A DNA stretch of 64,000 nt, taken from positions 496,966 to 560,965 of the forward strand of contig NZ_BHGL01000007.1 of NCBI RefSeq assembly GCF_003864975.1, written 5' to 3'. This stretch comes from Sulfuriferula thiophila (GTDB taxonomy: Bacteria > Pseudomonadota > Gammaproteobacteria > Burkholderiales > Sulfuriferulaceae). Positions 52,372 to 61,735 of the stretch are shown here, in pieces. The notes under the pieces were generated by a model that searched no databases, had not been told where the DNA came from, and saw nothing but the letters and a program-made list of their open reading frames with translations. Made by a program: the position numbers and the translations under genes. The first letter of the stretch is position 1; each line of letters opens with the position of its first letter.

Positions 52372-53426
52372 TGAAAACACGCAGTAAATCGGTATGGCTT
52401 ACCTTTATCGTGCTCGCCGTAGGTCTGGCGCTGTTACCCATACTGGTACAGGCCGGGCTGGGTCGCTCGTGGGTACGAGTGATGGACCTGGCGCTACTGT
52501 ACATCATGCTGGCAGTGGGGCTGAACATCGTGGTTGGTTATGCCGGCCTGCTGGATCTGGGCTATATCGCATTTTATGCAGTCGGCGCTTACTGTTACGC
52601 ACTGCTGGCTTCGCCGCAGTTTGGTCTGCACTTGCCGTTCTGGGCATTGCTGCCCATCGGTGCTGCTGCCGCCGGACTGTTCGGGGTATTGCTGGGCGCG
52701 CCGACACTGCGGCTGCGCGGTGATTATCTGGCCATCGTCACCCTCGGCTTCGGCGAGATCATCCGCATCTTTCTCAACAACCTCAACGCGCCAGTCAACA
52801 TTACCAATGGCCCGCAAGGCGTCAACCTGATCGACCCTATCCGCATCGCCGGCTTTTCGTTCGGCAAGACCCACCATCTGTTCGGGCTTACGCTGTCTTC
52901 GCCGCAACTGTATTACTATCTGTTTTTAGCACTCACCCTCGTCACTATTTTTATCGCGCTACGCCTGCAGGATTCCCGCATCGGCCGGGCCTGGGCAGCG
53001 ATTCGCGAGGATGAGCTGGCCGCGCAGGCTACCGGCATTAACGTACGCAATATCAAGCTGCTGGCATTTGCGATGGGCGCGACCTTCGGCGGCGTGGCTG
53101 GCGGCCTGTTCGCCGGATTCCAGGGTTTCATCAGCCCAGAGAGCTTCAATCTGATGGAATCAGTCATGATCCTGTGCATGATCGTACTCGGCGGCATGGG
53201 TAATATTCCCGGCGTTGTGCTCGGCGCCATCCTGCTCACCGTGTTGCCAGAAGCCTTGCGCTACGTCGGCGACTGGCAACGTGCCTGGATCGGTCATGTG
53301 GTGATTGATCCCACCGACTTGCGCATGCTGCTGTTCGGCATGGCGCTGATCCTGATGATGCTGTTCCGTCCTGCAGGACTGCTGCCGTCCAATCGTCATA
53401 AGCGCGAGTATCACAATGAGTCCTGA
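52371..53426 (+). CDS. livM: Branched-chain amino-acid ABC permease LivM
   Basis: A 351-residue inner-membrane permease, partner of LivH. About nine hydrophobic helices; landmarks are [43 protein letters not shown] and the coupling-loop [23 protein letters not shown]. Its end overlaps livG by 11 nt. Confidence 0.95.
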   Translation: MKTRSKSVWLTFIVLAVGLALLPILVQAGLGRSWVRVMDLALLYIMLAVGLNIVVGYAGLLDLGYIAFYAVGAYCYALLASPQFGLHLPFWALLPIGAAAAGLFGVLLGAPTLRLRGDYLAIVTLGFGEIIRIFLNNLNAPVNITNGPQGVNLIDPIRIAGFSFGKTHHLFGLTLSSPQLYYYLFLALTLVTIFIALRLQDSRIGRAWAAIREDELAAQATGINVRNIKLLAFAMGATFGGVAGGLFAGFQGFISPESFNLMESVMILCMIVLGGMGNIPGVVLGAILLTVLPEALRYVGDWQRAWIGHVVIDPTDLRMLLFGMALILMMLFRPAGLLPSNRHKREYHNES

Positions 53427-54186
53427 CATTATTCGCGTAGAAGGCATCAGCAAGCACTTCGGCGGTATCCGCGCCTTGCATGAAGTGTCGCTGTCGGTGC
53501 GTAAAGGCGAGATTCTCGGCCTGATTGGTCCCAATGGTGCCGGCAAAACCACGCTGTTCAACATCCTCACCGGGCTGTACACTGCCAGCAGCGGGCAATT
53601 ATGGTTCAACAATCAGACTATGCTGGGCATGAAACCGCATCAGGTACTGCAACTCGGCATCGCCCGCACGTTTCAGAACATCCGCCTGTTTGCTGACATG
53701 AGCGTGCTGGAAAACGTCATGGTCGGCCGCCACGCCCGTACCCATGCCGGCATTATCGGCGCCATTTTGCGCAACCGCGGCACACGCATCGAAGAAGCCG
53801 CCATTCGCCAGCGTGCCCAGGAATTACTGGCACTGGTCGGCATTACCCGGCACAGCAACACGCTGGCAAAAAATCTGTCCTACGGCGACCAGCGCCGTCT
53901 GGAAATCGCCCGCGCACTGGCGACCGTCCCGCAAGTGCTGGCGTTGGATGAACCGGCAGCGGGCATGAACCCCGCCGAACGCGACACGCTGAAACAGCTG
54001 ATCCGTACCCTGCGCGACCAGCTCGGCCTGACCCTGATCGTGATCGAACACGACGTCAAACTGATGATGAGCCTGTGTGACCGCATTGCGGTACTCGATT
54101 TTGGCGAAAAAATTGCCGAAGATGTGCCGGCACAGATCCGCACCAATCCGCGCGTCATCAGCGCTTATCTGGGGGCAGAAGCATGA
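53416..54186 (+). CDS. livG: Branched-chain amino-acid ABC ATPase LivG
   Basis: A 256-residue cytosolic ATPase: Walker [10 protein letters not shown], signature [16 protein letters not shown] (the LivG form of the LSGGQ motif), Walker [13 protein letters not shown] and H-loop [23 protein letters not shown] and the C-terminal RVISAYLG match LivG. It overlaps livF by 4 nt. Confidence 0.96.
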   Translation: MSPDIIRVEGISKHFGGIRALHEVSLSVRKGEILGLIGPNGAGKTTLFNILTGLYTASSGQLWFNNQTMLGMKPHQVLQLGIARTFQNIRLFADMSVLENVMVGRHARTHAGIIGAILRNRGTRIEEAAIRQRAQELLALVGITRHSNTLAKNLSYGDQRRLEIARALATVPQVLALDEPAAGMNPAERDTLKQLIRTLRDQLGLTLIVIEHDVKLMMSLCDRIAVLDFGEKIAEDVPAQIRTNPRVISAYLGAEA

Positions 54187-54896
54187 GCGAACTGCTCAAC
54201 ATCCACGAATTACGCGTCGCTTACGGGCAAATCCATGCCGTACAAGGCGTCAGCCTGAGCGTAGCCGAAGGCGAACGCGTGTGCCTGATTGGTGCTAACG
54301 GCGCCGGTAAAACCACGCTGCTCAAGGCCATTGCCGGCATGCTGCCCAGCGCAGGCGGCAGCGTACATTTTGCCGGGAAGCCCATCACCCGCTTGCCCTC
54401 GTATCAGATCGTGCCGCTCGGTATCGCGCTGGTGCCGGAAGGGCGCGGCATCTTCTCCCGGCTCAGTGTTGCCGAAAATCTGGAAATGGGTGCCTATATC
54501 CGCCGCGACAGCGCCGCTGTCAGACAGGAAATCGACACCATTTATCAACGTTATCCGCGTCTGGGCGAACGCCGAGCACAGCCAGCCGGGCAACTCTCCG
54601 GCGGCGAACAGCAACTGCTCGCCATCAATCGAGCCCTGCTGTCGCGCCCGCGCCTGCTGCTGCTGGATGAACCGAGCATGGGCCTGGCGCCGCTGATGGT
54701 CAACGCCATCTTCGCCACCCTGCAGGAAGCACATCAGCAAGGTGTAGCGCTACTGCTGGTGGAACAAAATGCCCGTCTGGCACTGGCCCATAGTGATCGC
54801 GGCTACATTATCGAAACCGGTAAAATCACCCAGCAGGATATTGCTGCCGAACTTGCCGCCAACACGGATATCAAGAAAGCCTATTTCGGCGAATAA
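54183..54896 (+). CDS. livF: Branched-chain amino-acid ABC ATPase LivF
   Basis: A 237-residue cytosolic ATPase, the smaller of the Liv pair: Walker A GANGAGKTT, ALVPEGRGIFSRLSVAENLEMGAY (LivF hallmark in pieces), signature LSGGEQQLLAINRAL, Walker B LLLLDEPSMGLAP and the H-loop region LVEQNA, where LivF has Glu-Gln-Asn instead of His. It is the last gene of the liv operon. The next 216 nt hold no gene. Confidence 0.96.
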   Translation: MSELLNIHELRVAYGQIHAVQGVSLSVAEGERVCLIGANGAGKTTLLKAIAGMLPSAGGSVHFAGKPITRLPSYQIVPLGIALVPEGRGIFSRLSVAENLEMGAYIRRDSAAVRQEIDTIYQRYPRLGERRAQPAGQLSGGEQQLLAINRALLSRPRLLLLDEPSMGLAPLMVNAIFATLQEAHQQGVALLLVEQNARLALAHSDRGYIIETGKITQQDIAAELAANTDIKKAYFGE

Positions 54897-55112
54897 ACCG
54901 GCAACAGAGCAACGCCTGCTGCCGCTTCAAGCTGATAACACTCTTAATAAATACTGCACTTTTCTGCCTGTGACACTCTGTTCCCTAGCGCACAGACTTA
55001 CTTATTCAAAAAGAGTAATATCAAATTCCGAATCAGCAGAAACGTATCGCTGCTTCGAAAGCAATATCGAGCCGAATTTAACCATGACACTTCCAGAATA
55101 AGGACTCACACC

Positions 55113-55262
55113 ATGAATCTGCACCTGACCATCGGCCCACTTGTTGCACTCATCGCCGGCATCCTTATTCTGATCATGCCCAGAATGCTGAATCTGATCG
55201 TGGCTATTTATCTGATCATCATTGGTCTGATTGGCCTGTTCGGTACCGGCAGCTTTCATTAA
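55113..55262 (+). CDS. DUF3096 small membrane protein
   Basis: A 49-residue protein found by direct translation. It is two hydrophobic helices joined by a short MPRMLN turn (GPLVALIAGILILIMPRMLN, then an Ile/Leu-rich helix ending GLFG). This matches the DUF3096 family of tiny membrane proteins, often beside envelope-stress genes. Start ATG at 55113 after AAGGAC; it precedes the OmpA lipoprotein by 44 nt, and the two may share a promoter. Function unknown. Confidence 0.85.
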   Translation: MNLHLTIGPLVALIAGILILIMPRMLNLIVAIYLIIIGLIGLFGTGSFH

Positions 55263-55306
55263 TTAAGTACGTTAACTGTAACAGTCACCCCTCCTGGAGA
55301 TTCAAA

Positions 55307-55960
55307 ATGCGTAAATTACTCATCAGTACACTCGTAGCAAGCATTGCACTCACCGGCTGCGCCAATATGTCGGAAACACAAAAAGGCACAGCGACAGGTG
55401 CCGGAATAGGCGCCGGCCTCGGTGCGATCATCGGCGCCACAACAGCGGGGGGTGGCGGTAGCCGTGCAGCCACTGGCGCAGCCCTGGGTGGTATTGCCGG
55501 TGCAGTTGCCGGCAATATATGGTCGAAAAAAATGGAAGCGCAGAAACAGCAGATGGAGCAAGCTACCCAGGGAACTGGCGTACAAGTCAGCCAGACGCCG
55601 GATAACCGTTTGAAACTGGAGATTCCTAGCGACATTTCATTTGAAACCGGCCGTTCGGACATACAACCGAATTTCCGCGCGATTCTGGATAAATTCGCCA
55701 GCAGCCTCAATGACAACCCGGCCACTATGGTTACTATTGTCGGCCATACCGACAATACCGGCAGCGATGCGATTAACAATCCATTATCACAGGATCGCGC
55801 CGCGCGCACCCGTGATTACCTGACCACCCGTGGCGTTGCGCCGGCGCGTTTCACCATCAATGGCCGTGGTTCACATGAGCCGGTTGCGTCGAATGACACC
55901 AGCGCCGGCCGTGCCAAGAACCGTCGTGTGGAAATTTTTGTAGCACAGCCACAGCAGTAA
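55307..55960 (+). CDS. OmpA-family lipoprotein with glycine-zipper
   Basis: A 217-residue outer-membrane lipoprotein: lipobox LTGC (Cys about 19), then a glycine-zipper membrane segment (GTATGAGIGAGLGAIIGATT and a second Gly/Ala-rich run to about residue 68), then a C-terminal OmpA peptidoglycan-binding domain from about residue 105 (ISFETGRSDIQPNF, GHTDNTGSDAINNPLSQDRA, RRVEIFV). Asp and Arg of the diaminopimelate-binding site are present. It ties the outer membrane to the cell wall. CTGGAG lies 8 nt before the ATG. Confidence 0.94.
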   Translation: MRKLLISTLVASIALTGCANMSETQKGTATGAGIGAGLGAIIGATTAGGGGSRAATGAALGGIAGAVAGNIWSKKMEAQKQQMEQATQGTGVQVSQTPDNRLKLEIPSDISFETGRSDIQPNFRAILDKFASSLNDNPATMVTIVGHTDNTGSDAINNPLSQDRAARTRDYLTTRGVAPARFTINGRGSHEPVASNDTSAGRAKNRRVEIFVAQPQQ

Positions 55961-55979
55961 ACGCCAGCCGACGACCAGC

Positions 55980-56597
55980 ATGTACCATGGCGAACGCTTC
56001 AATGCAATCAGCCATCTGGTTGGCGCCGTATTGGCGCTGGCTGGCGGGGTACTGCTGATCGTACTGGCTGCACTGCACGGCAATGCATTAAAGATAATCG
56101 GCATCTCCATTTACAGCACCACGCTGGTGTTGCTGTATACCATATCCACGCTCTATCATAGCTTGCGCGGTCGTGCTAAAGACGTGCTGCGCAAACTCGA
56201 CTACCAGGCAATCTACCTCCTGATTGCGGGGAGTTACACGCCGTTCTGTCTGGTAACACTGCACGGCACCTGGGGCTGGACACTGCTCGCTATCGTATGG
56301 ACGCTAGCCATACTGGGCATGCTGCAAGAGCTGCGTCCCAAAAACTCGGCCAGAATACTCTCCGTGGTGATCTACGTGCTCATGGGCTGGGTTGCGCTCG
56401 CCGCCATCAAGCCATTGATGCACGCATTAGGCACTGCCGGATTTATCTGGCTGGCCGCTGGCGGGCTGCTGTATACCGGCGGTATCATCTTTTATGCCTA
56501 CGATTACAAATTCAAACACTGGCACGGCATCTGGCATCTGTTCGTCGTTGCTGGCAGTGCTGCGCATTATTTTACCATCCTGTTTTATGTTGTCTGA
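55980..56597 (+). CDS. Hemolysin III / YqfA (TrhA) family membrane protein
   Basis: A 205-residue seven-helix inner-membrane protein of the PAQR-like hemolysin III family. The N-terminal ERFNAISHLVGAVLA with His, the middle TLYHSLRG with His, and the C-terminal HGIWHLFVVAGSAAHYF with three His form the metal/hydrolase-like site conserved in PAQR proteins. The name hemolysin is historical; related YqfA influences membrane energetics or lipid balance. It begins 19 nt after the OmpA lipoprotein gene. Confidence 0.93.
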   Translation: MYHGERFNAISHLVGAVLALAGGVLLIVLAALHGNALKIIGISIYSTTLVLLYTISTLYHSLRGRAKDVLRKLDYQAIYLLIAGSYTPFCLVTLHGTWGWTLLAIVWTLAILGMLQELRPKNSARILSVVIYVLMGWVALAAIKPLMHALGTAGFIWLAAGGLLYTGGIIFYAYDYKFKHWHGIWHLFVVAGSAAHYFTILFYVV

Positions 56598-56777
56598 TCC
56601 GCCAGTCGCTTAAAAACCCGCGCAATTCCGTACCTAATACGCCACCCTGAAATTCGGCCTGATAAGCCCGTATTTCCTGTTCAAAAGTCCTGCAATGTGA
56701 GTTAACAATTGTTGACAGTCGTCTTTTCAATTAGTCATTACAATGGAACCAACCGAACTCAATTGCAGGAGAAAACC

Positions 56778-57287
56778 ATGAACAAGTTAGCCATTATCAA
56801 TTGCTTGCGCGACAGTAAAAAAGCCCATAAGGCTTTGGTCAATCACGTTCACGCACTCATCGAAGGCCTATCACTGGATGAGCCTTTTGCCTATGCGCAA
56901 AGTCTGACGAATAATGCTGACCGCAGCTACTGTGCCGAACACCAGGCTTTATCGCAGCTCGCCTTGTTCCGCATGATGGAAGAATCCAAAGCTGCTTATT
57001 TGGAAATACGCACACACCTGAAAGTGCTCGACAAGGCAGAAAATACGTCCCTGCTTGGACGCTTGTTTGGCGGCGATAAAGTGCTGGAATTGGAAAAACT
57101 GCTAGCCAGCCATCAGGTTAACGAATTGCTGACCCAGATCAAAACCCAGACCAGACAGATTGTGAGCGACATCGATGCGCTTACCGATAAAATAGTCAAA
57201 ATGAGCGATCTTGAACTGCAGGTGCTACTCGCACCGCAAACGGCCCTGACAGATGCTGCCCTCAATGACAACCGGCATGCCGCCTGA
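56778..57287 (+). CDS. Uncharacterised helical protein
   Basis: A 169-residue cytosolic protein, predicted all-helical, with no signal peptide or membrane segment. It has two amphipathic helical stretches (about residues 60-125, rich in Leu/Lys/Glu) and a loop SLLGRLFGGDKVLEL. Start ATG 56778 follows CAGGAG by 7 nt, so the longer in-frame start is rejected. No family is recognised. It has one Cys and a His-rich patch (NHVHAL, AEHQAL) that could bind metal or haem; that is speculation. Confidence 0.65.
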   Translation: MNKLAIINCLRDSKKAHKALVNHVHALIEGLSLDEPFAYAQSLTNNADRSYCAEHQALSQLALFRMMEESKAAYLEIRTHLKVLDKAENTSLLGRLFGGDKVLELEKLLASHQVNELLTQIKTQTRQIVSDIDALTDKIVKMSDLELQVLLAPQTALTDAALNDNRHAA

Positions 57288-57385
57288 ATTGCCGGGCTGG
57301 TGAATCCCGAGCATGAATAACAGAATAGAAAATGCTTAAGACGTAAGATAAATGTAAGCAACTGCATGATATTGTTGAAAATATC

Positions 57386-58558
57386 ATGCTGCTTATGGAG
57401 ACAAGCTTGCGCACCACCACCTCAATGCATCACCACCCTGAACAGGGTGGCATACTGATACAAAGCCCCACACTAGCGCACATAATCACCGCCCAGCAAG
57501 CTTTGCAGCAACAACTGGAAACTCTGAAGCTGCACCGTTTTGTACACACCATCCTGTCTGCAGAATCAGGCCGCTATAGCATACGTTTCCTGCTCCACGA
57601 GGAAATTGCAGGCGAGTGGGCGCCTGATTGCGACACCATGCAATTATGCACCCACCTGCAACTGGACACCCAAACCAGCAGCACAGACCTGACGCGAGAA
57701 ATCCTGCTGGCCATGCTGCTGAGTCCGGTGGCTTTCGAATTTCCAAGTCATGACGAGCTGCAAGCGGCGGTGCGCATCCGCCACAACATAGTCACAGCCG
57801 GACGCAGCACCGCAATGGCGTTTGATACCGCAGCAGCAGAACGCCCTGCGGAATACTGGACCTACAGTGAAGAAAACGGTTTCACCGTATTGCCAGGCCA
57901 ACCCCTGATCAAGGCACTGCAGAAAGCCACACAACCCGACGACTCCGGTAAGCTGTATTCATTCTCCTGTTACCGCGCCACCGAATACGTCATTCTGCTC
58001 GGTATCGCGCAAGAGCTCATGGCCAGCAACCCGGCGCTGCACCAGCAACTGCAACAACAATGGGAACAACAAGCCATTATGTCGGGCAAATTCCATGATG
58101 TATTTTTACGCGAATACGGCTCCATGGAAACGCCGTTACCACCCAAATACTATGTCCCCGGCGACCGCCTGTGGTTTCGCAATCCTGACCCGCATTCCTC
58201 GGATATCATGGGCTACGAAGGTTCATGGGTGTTCTATCTCGGCAACGGGTTATTCAGCAATTTCTGGAAACGCGACCAGCCCTACACCCTGACCAGCAAA
58301 TGCCTGGAACTGTACCACTGGCGCAACGCGACTTATCATGATCTGGCCGGTGAATTGCAGCTCGACGAATCCGTAGTAGAAGCCCGGGTGAGCGAATCCA
58401 TGCAAGACCCCGTCGAGGTCGAACGTATCCTGACGCAAATGCTGCGACTGCGCGAGCCTACAGGCGTCTATGTCGAGGGAGGCTGCATCGACACAACCCG
58501 CGAATATCCGCGCTGGGTGTGCCCGCACACGGCCGATCTGGGATTGTGTATAAGTTAA
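57386..58558 (+). CDS. Uncharacterised protein resembling Bacillus Tgl protein-glutamine gamma-glutamyltransferase
   Basis: A 390-residue soluble protein. From about residue 110 to 320 it follows the order of blocks of the Bacillus spore-coat transglutaminase Tgl: FEFPSHDELQAAVRIRHNIV (Tgl has FDYHSIAELMFELKLRMNIV), EYWTYSEENGFTVLPGQPLIKAL, YSFSCYRATEYVILLG with Cys195 at the place of the catalytic Cys (Tgl YAFECATA), and PGDRLWFRNPDPHSSDIMGYEGSWVFYLG (Tgl DCLYFKNPEFD...). A clear match to the Tgl His was not found, so activity is uncertain. Comparison is from memory. Residues 1-100 are extra. ATG 57386 sits in a small hairpin; ATG 57395 is the alternative. It overlaps phrB tail to tail by 4 nt. 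Confidence 0.55.
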   Translation: MLLMETSLRTTTSMHHHPEQGGILIQSPTLAHIITAQQALQQQLETLKLHRFVHTILSAESGRYSIRFLLHEEIAGEWAPDCDTMQLCTHLQLDTQTSSTDLTREILLAMLLSPVAFEFPSHDELQAAVRIRHNIVTAGRSTAMAFDTAAAERPAEYWTYSEENGFTVLPGQPLIKALQKATQPDDSGKLYSFSCYRATEYVILLGIAQELMASNPALHQQLQQQWEQQAIMSGKFHDVFLREYGSMETPLPPKYYVPGDRLWFRNPDPHSSDIMGYEGSWVFYLGNGLFSNFWKRDQPYTLTSKCLELYHWRNATYHDLAGELQLDESVVEARVSESMQDPVEVERILTQMLRLREPTGVYVEGGCIDTTREYPRWVCPHTADLGLCIS

Positions 58559-59994
58559 TCCGGCGTGCCAGTTGATGCACTATGCGTCTTGAACAACGCC
58601 AGCGTCAACTCCCGTGCCTGCGCATGATTGACTACGGGCGCTGGGTAATCCTGCCCGATTTTCACCCCGAAATCCTGTTGCTGTGCTGCTGACAGTAGCC
58701 AGGGCGCATGAATTAATTTGGCTGGCACGGCGGCAAGCTCAGGCAGATAACGCTTGATGAATCGACCTTCAGCATCGAAGCGTTGTGACTGGGTGACGGG
58801 GTTAAAGATGCGGAACCACGGTTGCGCATCACAGCCAGTGGACGCGCACCACTGCCAGCCGCCATTGTTGGCGGCAAAGTCATAGTCAAGCAGCTGTTCA
58901 GCAAAATACGCCTCGCCCCAGCGCCAGTCCACATGCAGATCCTTCACCAGAAACGACGCGGCAATCATGCGCAGGCGGTTATGCATATAGCCAGTCTGGT
59001 TGAGCTGACGCATTGCGGCGTCGACGACAGGATAGCCAGTGCGCGCCTGACACCAGGCTTCAAAATGCCCGGGTGGATTCGGCCAGACGATAGCATCAAA
59101 GTCGGATTTATAGCTATGCCCTAACGCCAGTTCAGGATGATGGCATAATACCTGCTGATAAAACTCGCGCCAGATCAGCTCCGATAGCCAGGTCTGCGCC
59201 CCGGCACCGCCATGGTGATAGGCATAATTCACCAACTGGCGAATGGAAAGGGTACCAAAGCGTAAATGCACAGACAGATACGACGGCCCCTTAATGGCAG
59301 GGAAATCGCGGGCATCCTGATAGCGGTCGATACGCTCAACAAAATCCTCCCACAATTGTGCTGCACCATCCACACCGGTCTTGATACCCAGTTGCTGTAA
59401 ATTGCTGCGCTCAAACCCAAGCTCAGCCAGCTCCGGCATGCTTTGCGGCAACAGCGGGGCGTAATCAGCCTCACTTGGATAGGGTTGCAGGTATAGTGGG
59501 GTGAGTTTTTTCAACCAGGCATTTTTGTACGGTGTGAATACGCCAAAAGGCTTACCGGTTTGCGTCAGCACCTCGTCGCATTCAAACACCACCTGATCCT
59601 TGTAGCTGTACAAATGCCGACCCACCGCCGTCAATTGCTCAGCCACCAGCGCATCACGCTGCAAAGCCAGTGGCTCGTAATCACGATTGCAGAATACCGC
59701 ATCGGCATCATATTCTGCGGCCAGTTGCGGAATCAGCTCAACCGCCGAGCCATGGCGCACAACCAGACTGCTGCCACGCGCCTCCAGCGTCCGTTTTAAT
59801 GCGCTGACACACTCCCAGATGAATTCCACCCGCCGGTCCTGCCGCGGCAAGTCTTGCAATATTTCGCTGTCAAAGATGAACACCACCACAACTTGCCCGG
59901 CAGCGATCGCCGCATGGTGCAGCGCGGCATGATCGTGCAGACGCAGATCACGGCGCAGCCAGAGCAGGGCAGTTTCGGGTTTATCGGTTTTCAT
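58555..59994 (-). CDS. phrB: Deoxyribodipyrimidine photolyase
   Basis: A 479-residue FAD enzyme that repairs cyclobutane pyrimidine dimers with blue light. The N-terminal antenna domain starts ALLWLRRDLRLHDHAALH; the FAD-binding domain has LSVHLRFGTLSIRQL, WLSELIWREFYQQVL, WCQARTGYPVVDAAMRQLNQTGYMHNRLRM in pieces, and DVDWRWGEAYFAEQLLDYDFAANNGGWQWCASTG-type end. The Trp residues of the electron chain are present. ATG 59994 is preferred to the preceding TTG. The gene is packed directly after msrQ. Confidence 0.96.
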   Translation of the reverse strand: MKTDKPETALLWLRRDLRLHDHAALHHAAIAAGQVVVVFIFDSEILQDLPRQDRRVEFIWECVSALKRTLEARGSSLVVRHGSAVELIPQLAAEYDADAVFCNRDYEPLALQRDALVAEQLTAVGRHLYSYKDQVVFECDEVLTQTGKPFGVFTPYKNAWLKKLTPLYLQPYPSEADYAPLLPQSMPELAELGFERSNLQQLGIKTGVDGAAQLWEDFVERIDRYQDARDFPAIKGPSYLSVHLRFGTLSIRQLVNYAYHHGGAGAQTWLSELIWREFYQQVLCHHPELALGHSYKSDFDAIVWPNPPGHFEAWCQARTGYPVVDAAMRQLNQTGYMHNRLRMIAASFLVKDLHVDWRWGEAYFAEQLLDYDFAANNGGWQWCASTGCDAQPWFRIFNPVTQSQRFDAEGRFIKRYLPELAAVPAKLIHAPWLLSAAQQQDFGVKIGQDYPAPVVNHAQARELTLALFKTHSASTGTPD

Positions 59995-59997
59995 CAA

Positions 59998-60591
59998 TTA
60001 ACGCCGCCGGTGCAACACGCGCCAGCCCAATAATACGGTCAGTACCGCCGCGTAGATCAGCGGCTGGGTCAGGTCCTTTTTCACCAGCCAGGCGTAGTGC
60101 AGCACACCGAGTATGGCAATCACATACACCAGCCGGTGCAGCAGTTGCCAGCGTCTGGCACCCAGACGCCGAATCATGTTATTGCTGGAAGTCAGCGCCA
60201 GCGGGATCAGCAACACAAAAGCACTGAATCCCACGGTAATGAACGGCCGCTTGTACACATCCTTGATGATCGCGGCAAAATCAAAGAACTGATCGAGCCA
60301 GATGTAGGTAATGAAATGCAGACAGGCATAAAAAAATGAAAACAGGCCGAGCATGCGTCGCACCCGCAGCAGGCTGTTCCAGCCGCTCAGTTGCCGTAAC
60401 GGCGTCACCGTCAGCGTCAGCATCAGGCCAACCAGCGTCCAGGTGCCGCTGGAACGGGTAATGAATTCGATGGGATTGGTGCCGAGGCCATCCGTCACCC
60501 CGAGGAAAATCAGACGCAGCAGGGGATAACATGCCAGCACAAACACCCCGATCTTGAGCCAGCGTAGCTGTGCCGCCGATGCCACCGCCAT
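59998..60591 (-). CDS. msrQ: Haem-binding membrane subunit MsrQ
   Basis: A 197-residue inner-membrane b-type cytochrome with six helices (formerly YedZ). Conserved His residues in the helices (CLHFITYIW, LHRLVYVIAILGVLHYAWLVKKD) bind haem; GSGTW-like (here SSGTWTLVGLMLTLTVTPL) is typical. It delivers electrons from the quinone pool or flavin reductase to MsrP. Its start overlaps the msrP stop by 1 nt. Confidence 0.95.
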   Translation of the reverse strand: MAVASAAQLRWLKIGVFVLACYPLLRLIFLGVTDGLGTNPIEFITRSSGTWTLVGLMLTLTVTPLRQLSGWNSLLRVRRMLGLFSFFYACLHFITYIWLDQFFDFAAIIKDVYKRPFITVGFSAFVLLIPLALTSSNNMIRRLGARRWQLLHRLVYVIAILGVLHYAWLVKKDLTQPLIYAAVLTVLLGWRVLHRRR

Positions 60592-61523
60592 TAATAGTAT
60601 TTCCGCAGATCCATGCCGCGATACAGCTGTGCCACCTGATCGCCGTAACCGTTAAACGCCAGCGTGTCGCGCTTGAAGAATTCGCCGATACGGCGCTCCT
60701 TGGCCTGACTCCAGCGCGGATGATCGACCGCAGGGTTCACGTTCGAGTAGAAGCCGTATTCACTCGGCGCGCTGCGTCCCCATGCTGTTGCCGGCTGCTG
60801 CTCGGTAAAGCGGATACGCACGATGGCCTTGGCACTCTTGAAACCGTATTTCCACGGCACAACCAATCGTATCGGCGCGCCGTTCTGGTTGGGCAGGGTC
60901 TGCCCGTACAAACCCACCGCCAGTATGGTCAGCGGATGCATCGCCTCGTCCAGACGCAGGCCTTCGATATACGGCCAGTCCAGCACTGCGCGGCGCTGCC
61001 CGGTCATTTGTGCCGGGTCGTGCAGCGTAGTAAATTCAACGTACTTGGCATTGCCGGTCGGCTCCACCTGCCGGATCAGACTCGCCAGCGGAATACCCAC
61101 CCATGGAATCACCATCGACCAGCCTTCCACACAACGCATCCGGTAGATACGCTCTTCCAGCGGGAAAGCCTTGAGCAGCGCGTCGATATCCCACACCTTG
61201 GGATGTTTGACTTCGCCCTCGATGCTTACCGTCCACGGCCGGGTTTTCAGGTTTTGTGCGTTTTCGGCGGGGTCGGACTTGTCAGTACCGAATTCGTAAT
61301 AGTTGTTGTAGGTAGTGACGTCCTTGTACGGCGTCTGCTTCTCCGGCGTGCTATAGCGGTTATTCACCACCGCCGCCAATCGCACACTGGCCTCGCTCAC
61401 CCCTGGCAACAATGCTCCGGCAGCGACGACCGCCCCAGCCTGCATGAACTGACGGCGGCGCAGATACACCGCCTCCGGGGTAATTTCAGAGGACGGAATA
61501 TCCTTGGTAGAACGTATGAGCAT
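60591..61523 (-). CDS. msrP: Periplasmic methionine-sulfoxide reductase catalytic subunit MsrP
   Basis: A 310-residue molybdoenzyme exported by Tat: the signal has [20 protein letters not shown] (twin-arginine motif). The Mo-MPT ligand Cys is in [16 protein letters not shown], and [17 protein letters not shown] and [25 protein letters not shown] follow as in YedY. It repairs oxidised Met in periplasmic proteins. The gene pair msrPQ stands within an oxidative-stress-rich chromosome region. The cofactor needs plain Mo-MPT, not MGD. Confidence 0.96.
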   Translation of the reverse strand: MLIRSTKDIPSSEITPEAVYLRRRQFMQAGAVVAAGALLPGVSEASVRLAAVVNNRYSTPEKQTPYKDVTTYNNYYEFGTDKSDPAENAQNLKTRPWTVSIEGEVKHPKVWDIDALLKAFPLEERIYRMRCVEGWSMVIPWVGIPLASLIRQVEPTGNAKYVEFTTLHDPAQMTGQRRAVLDWPYIEGLRLDEAMHPLTILAVGLYGQTLPNQNGAPIRLVVPWKYGFKSAKAIVRIRFTEQQPATAWGRSAPSEYGFYSNVNPAVDHPRWSQAKERRIGEFFKRDTLAFNGYGDQVAQLYRGMDLRKYY

Positions 61524-61558
61524 GGCGCATCTCCTGATTATTTACATATGTTGCCGGC

Positions 61559-61704
61559 TGTCCACGAACCACACGAAAAGCACGAAAATAAACCACAGAC
61601 TCTTCAATTCTTATGCTAACAGGCAACCACCACGGTCAAATCATGCTTAAGTGCATTTGTTTCGTTTTTGCATTTTTTCGTGCTTTTCGTGTCTTTAGTG
61701 GACA
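61559..61704. repeat. MITE-like inverted-repeat element
   Basis: A 146-bp unit with 30-bp imperfect terminal inverted repeats. Perfect inner arms ACACGAAAAGCACGAAAA (61571-61588) and the complementary 61675-61692, and perfect outer arms TGTCCAC (61559-61565) and GTGGACA (61698-61704), are separated by a 5-bp mismatch. The 86-nt centre has no gene. It fills the gap between msrP and lysA. Similar CACGAAAA-rich repeats are frequent in Betaproteobacteria (from general knowledge). A transposon origin is inference. Confidence 0.65.
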
Positions 61705-61735
61705 ATGCCTTTCGCCCAAGGTTCACGCTAACGCA

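Noticed and set aside
60570..61619. A 349-residue plus-strand frame across msrP
   Set aside because: No family features; opposite to well-recognised MsrP with its Tat signal and Cys ligand.
61559..61704. CRISPR or attachment site at the inverted repeat between msrP and lysA
   Set aside because: Single inverted pair, no spacers, no integrase and no tRNA nearby.
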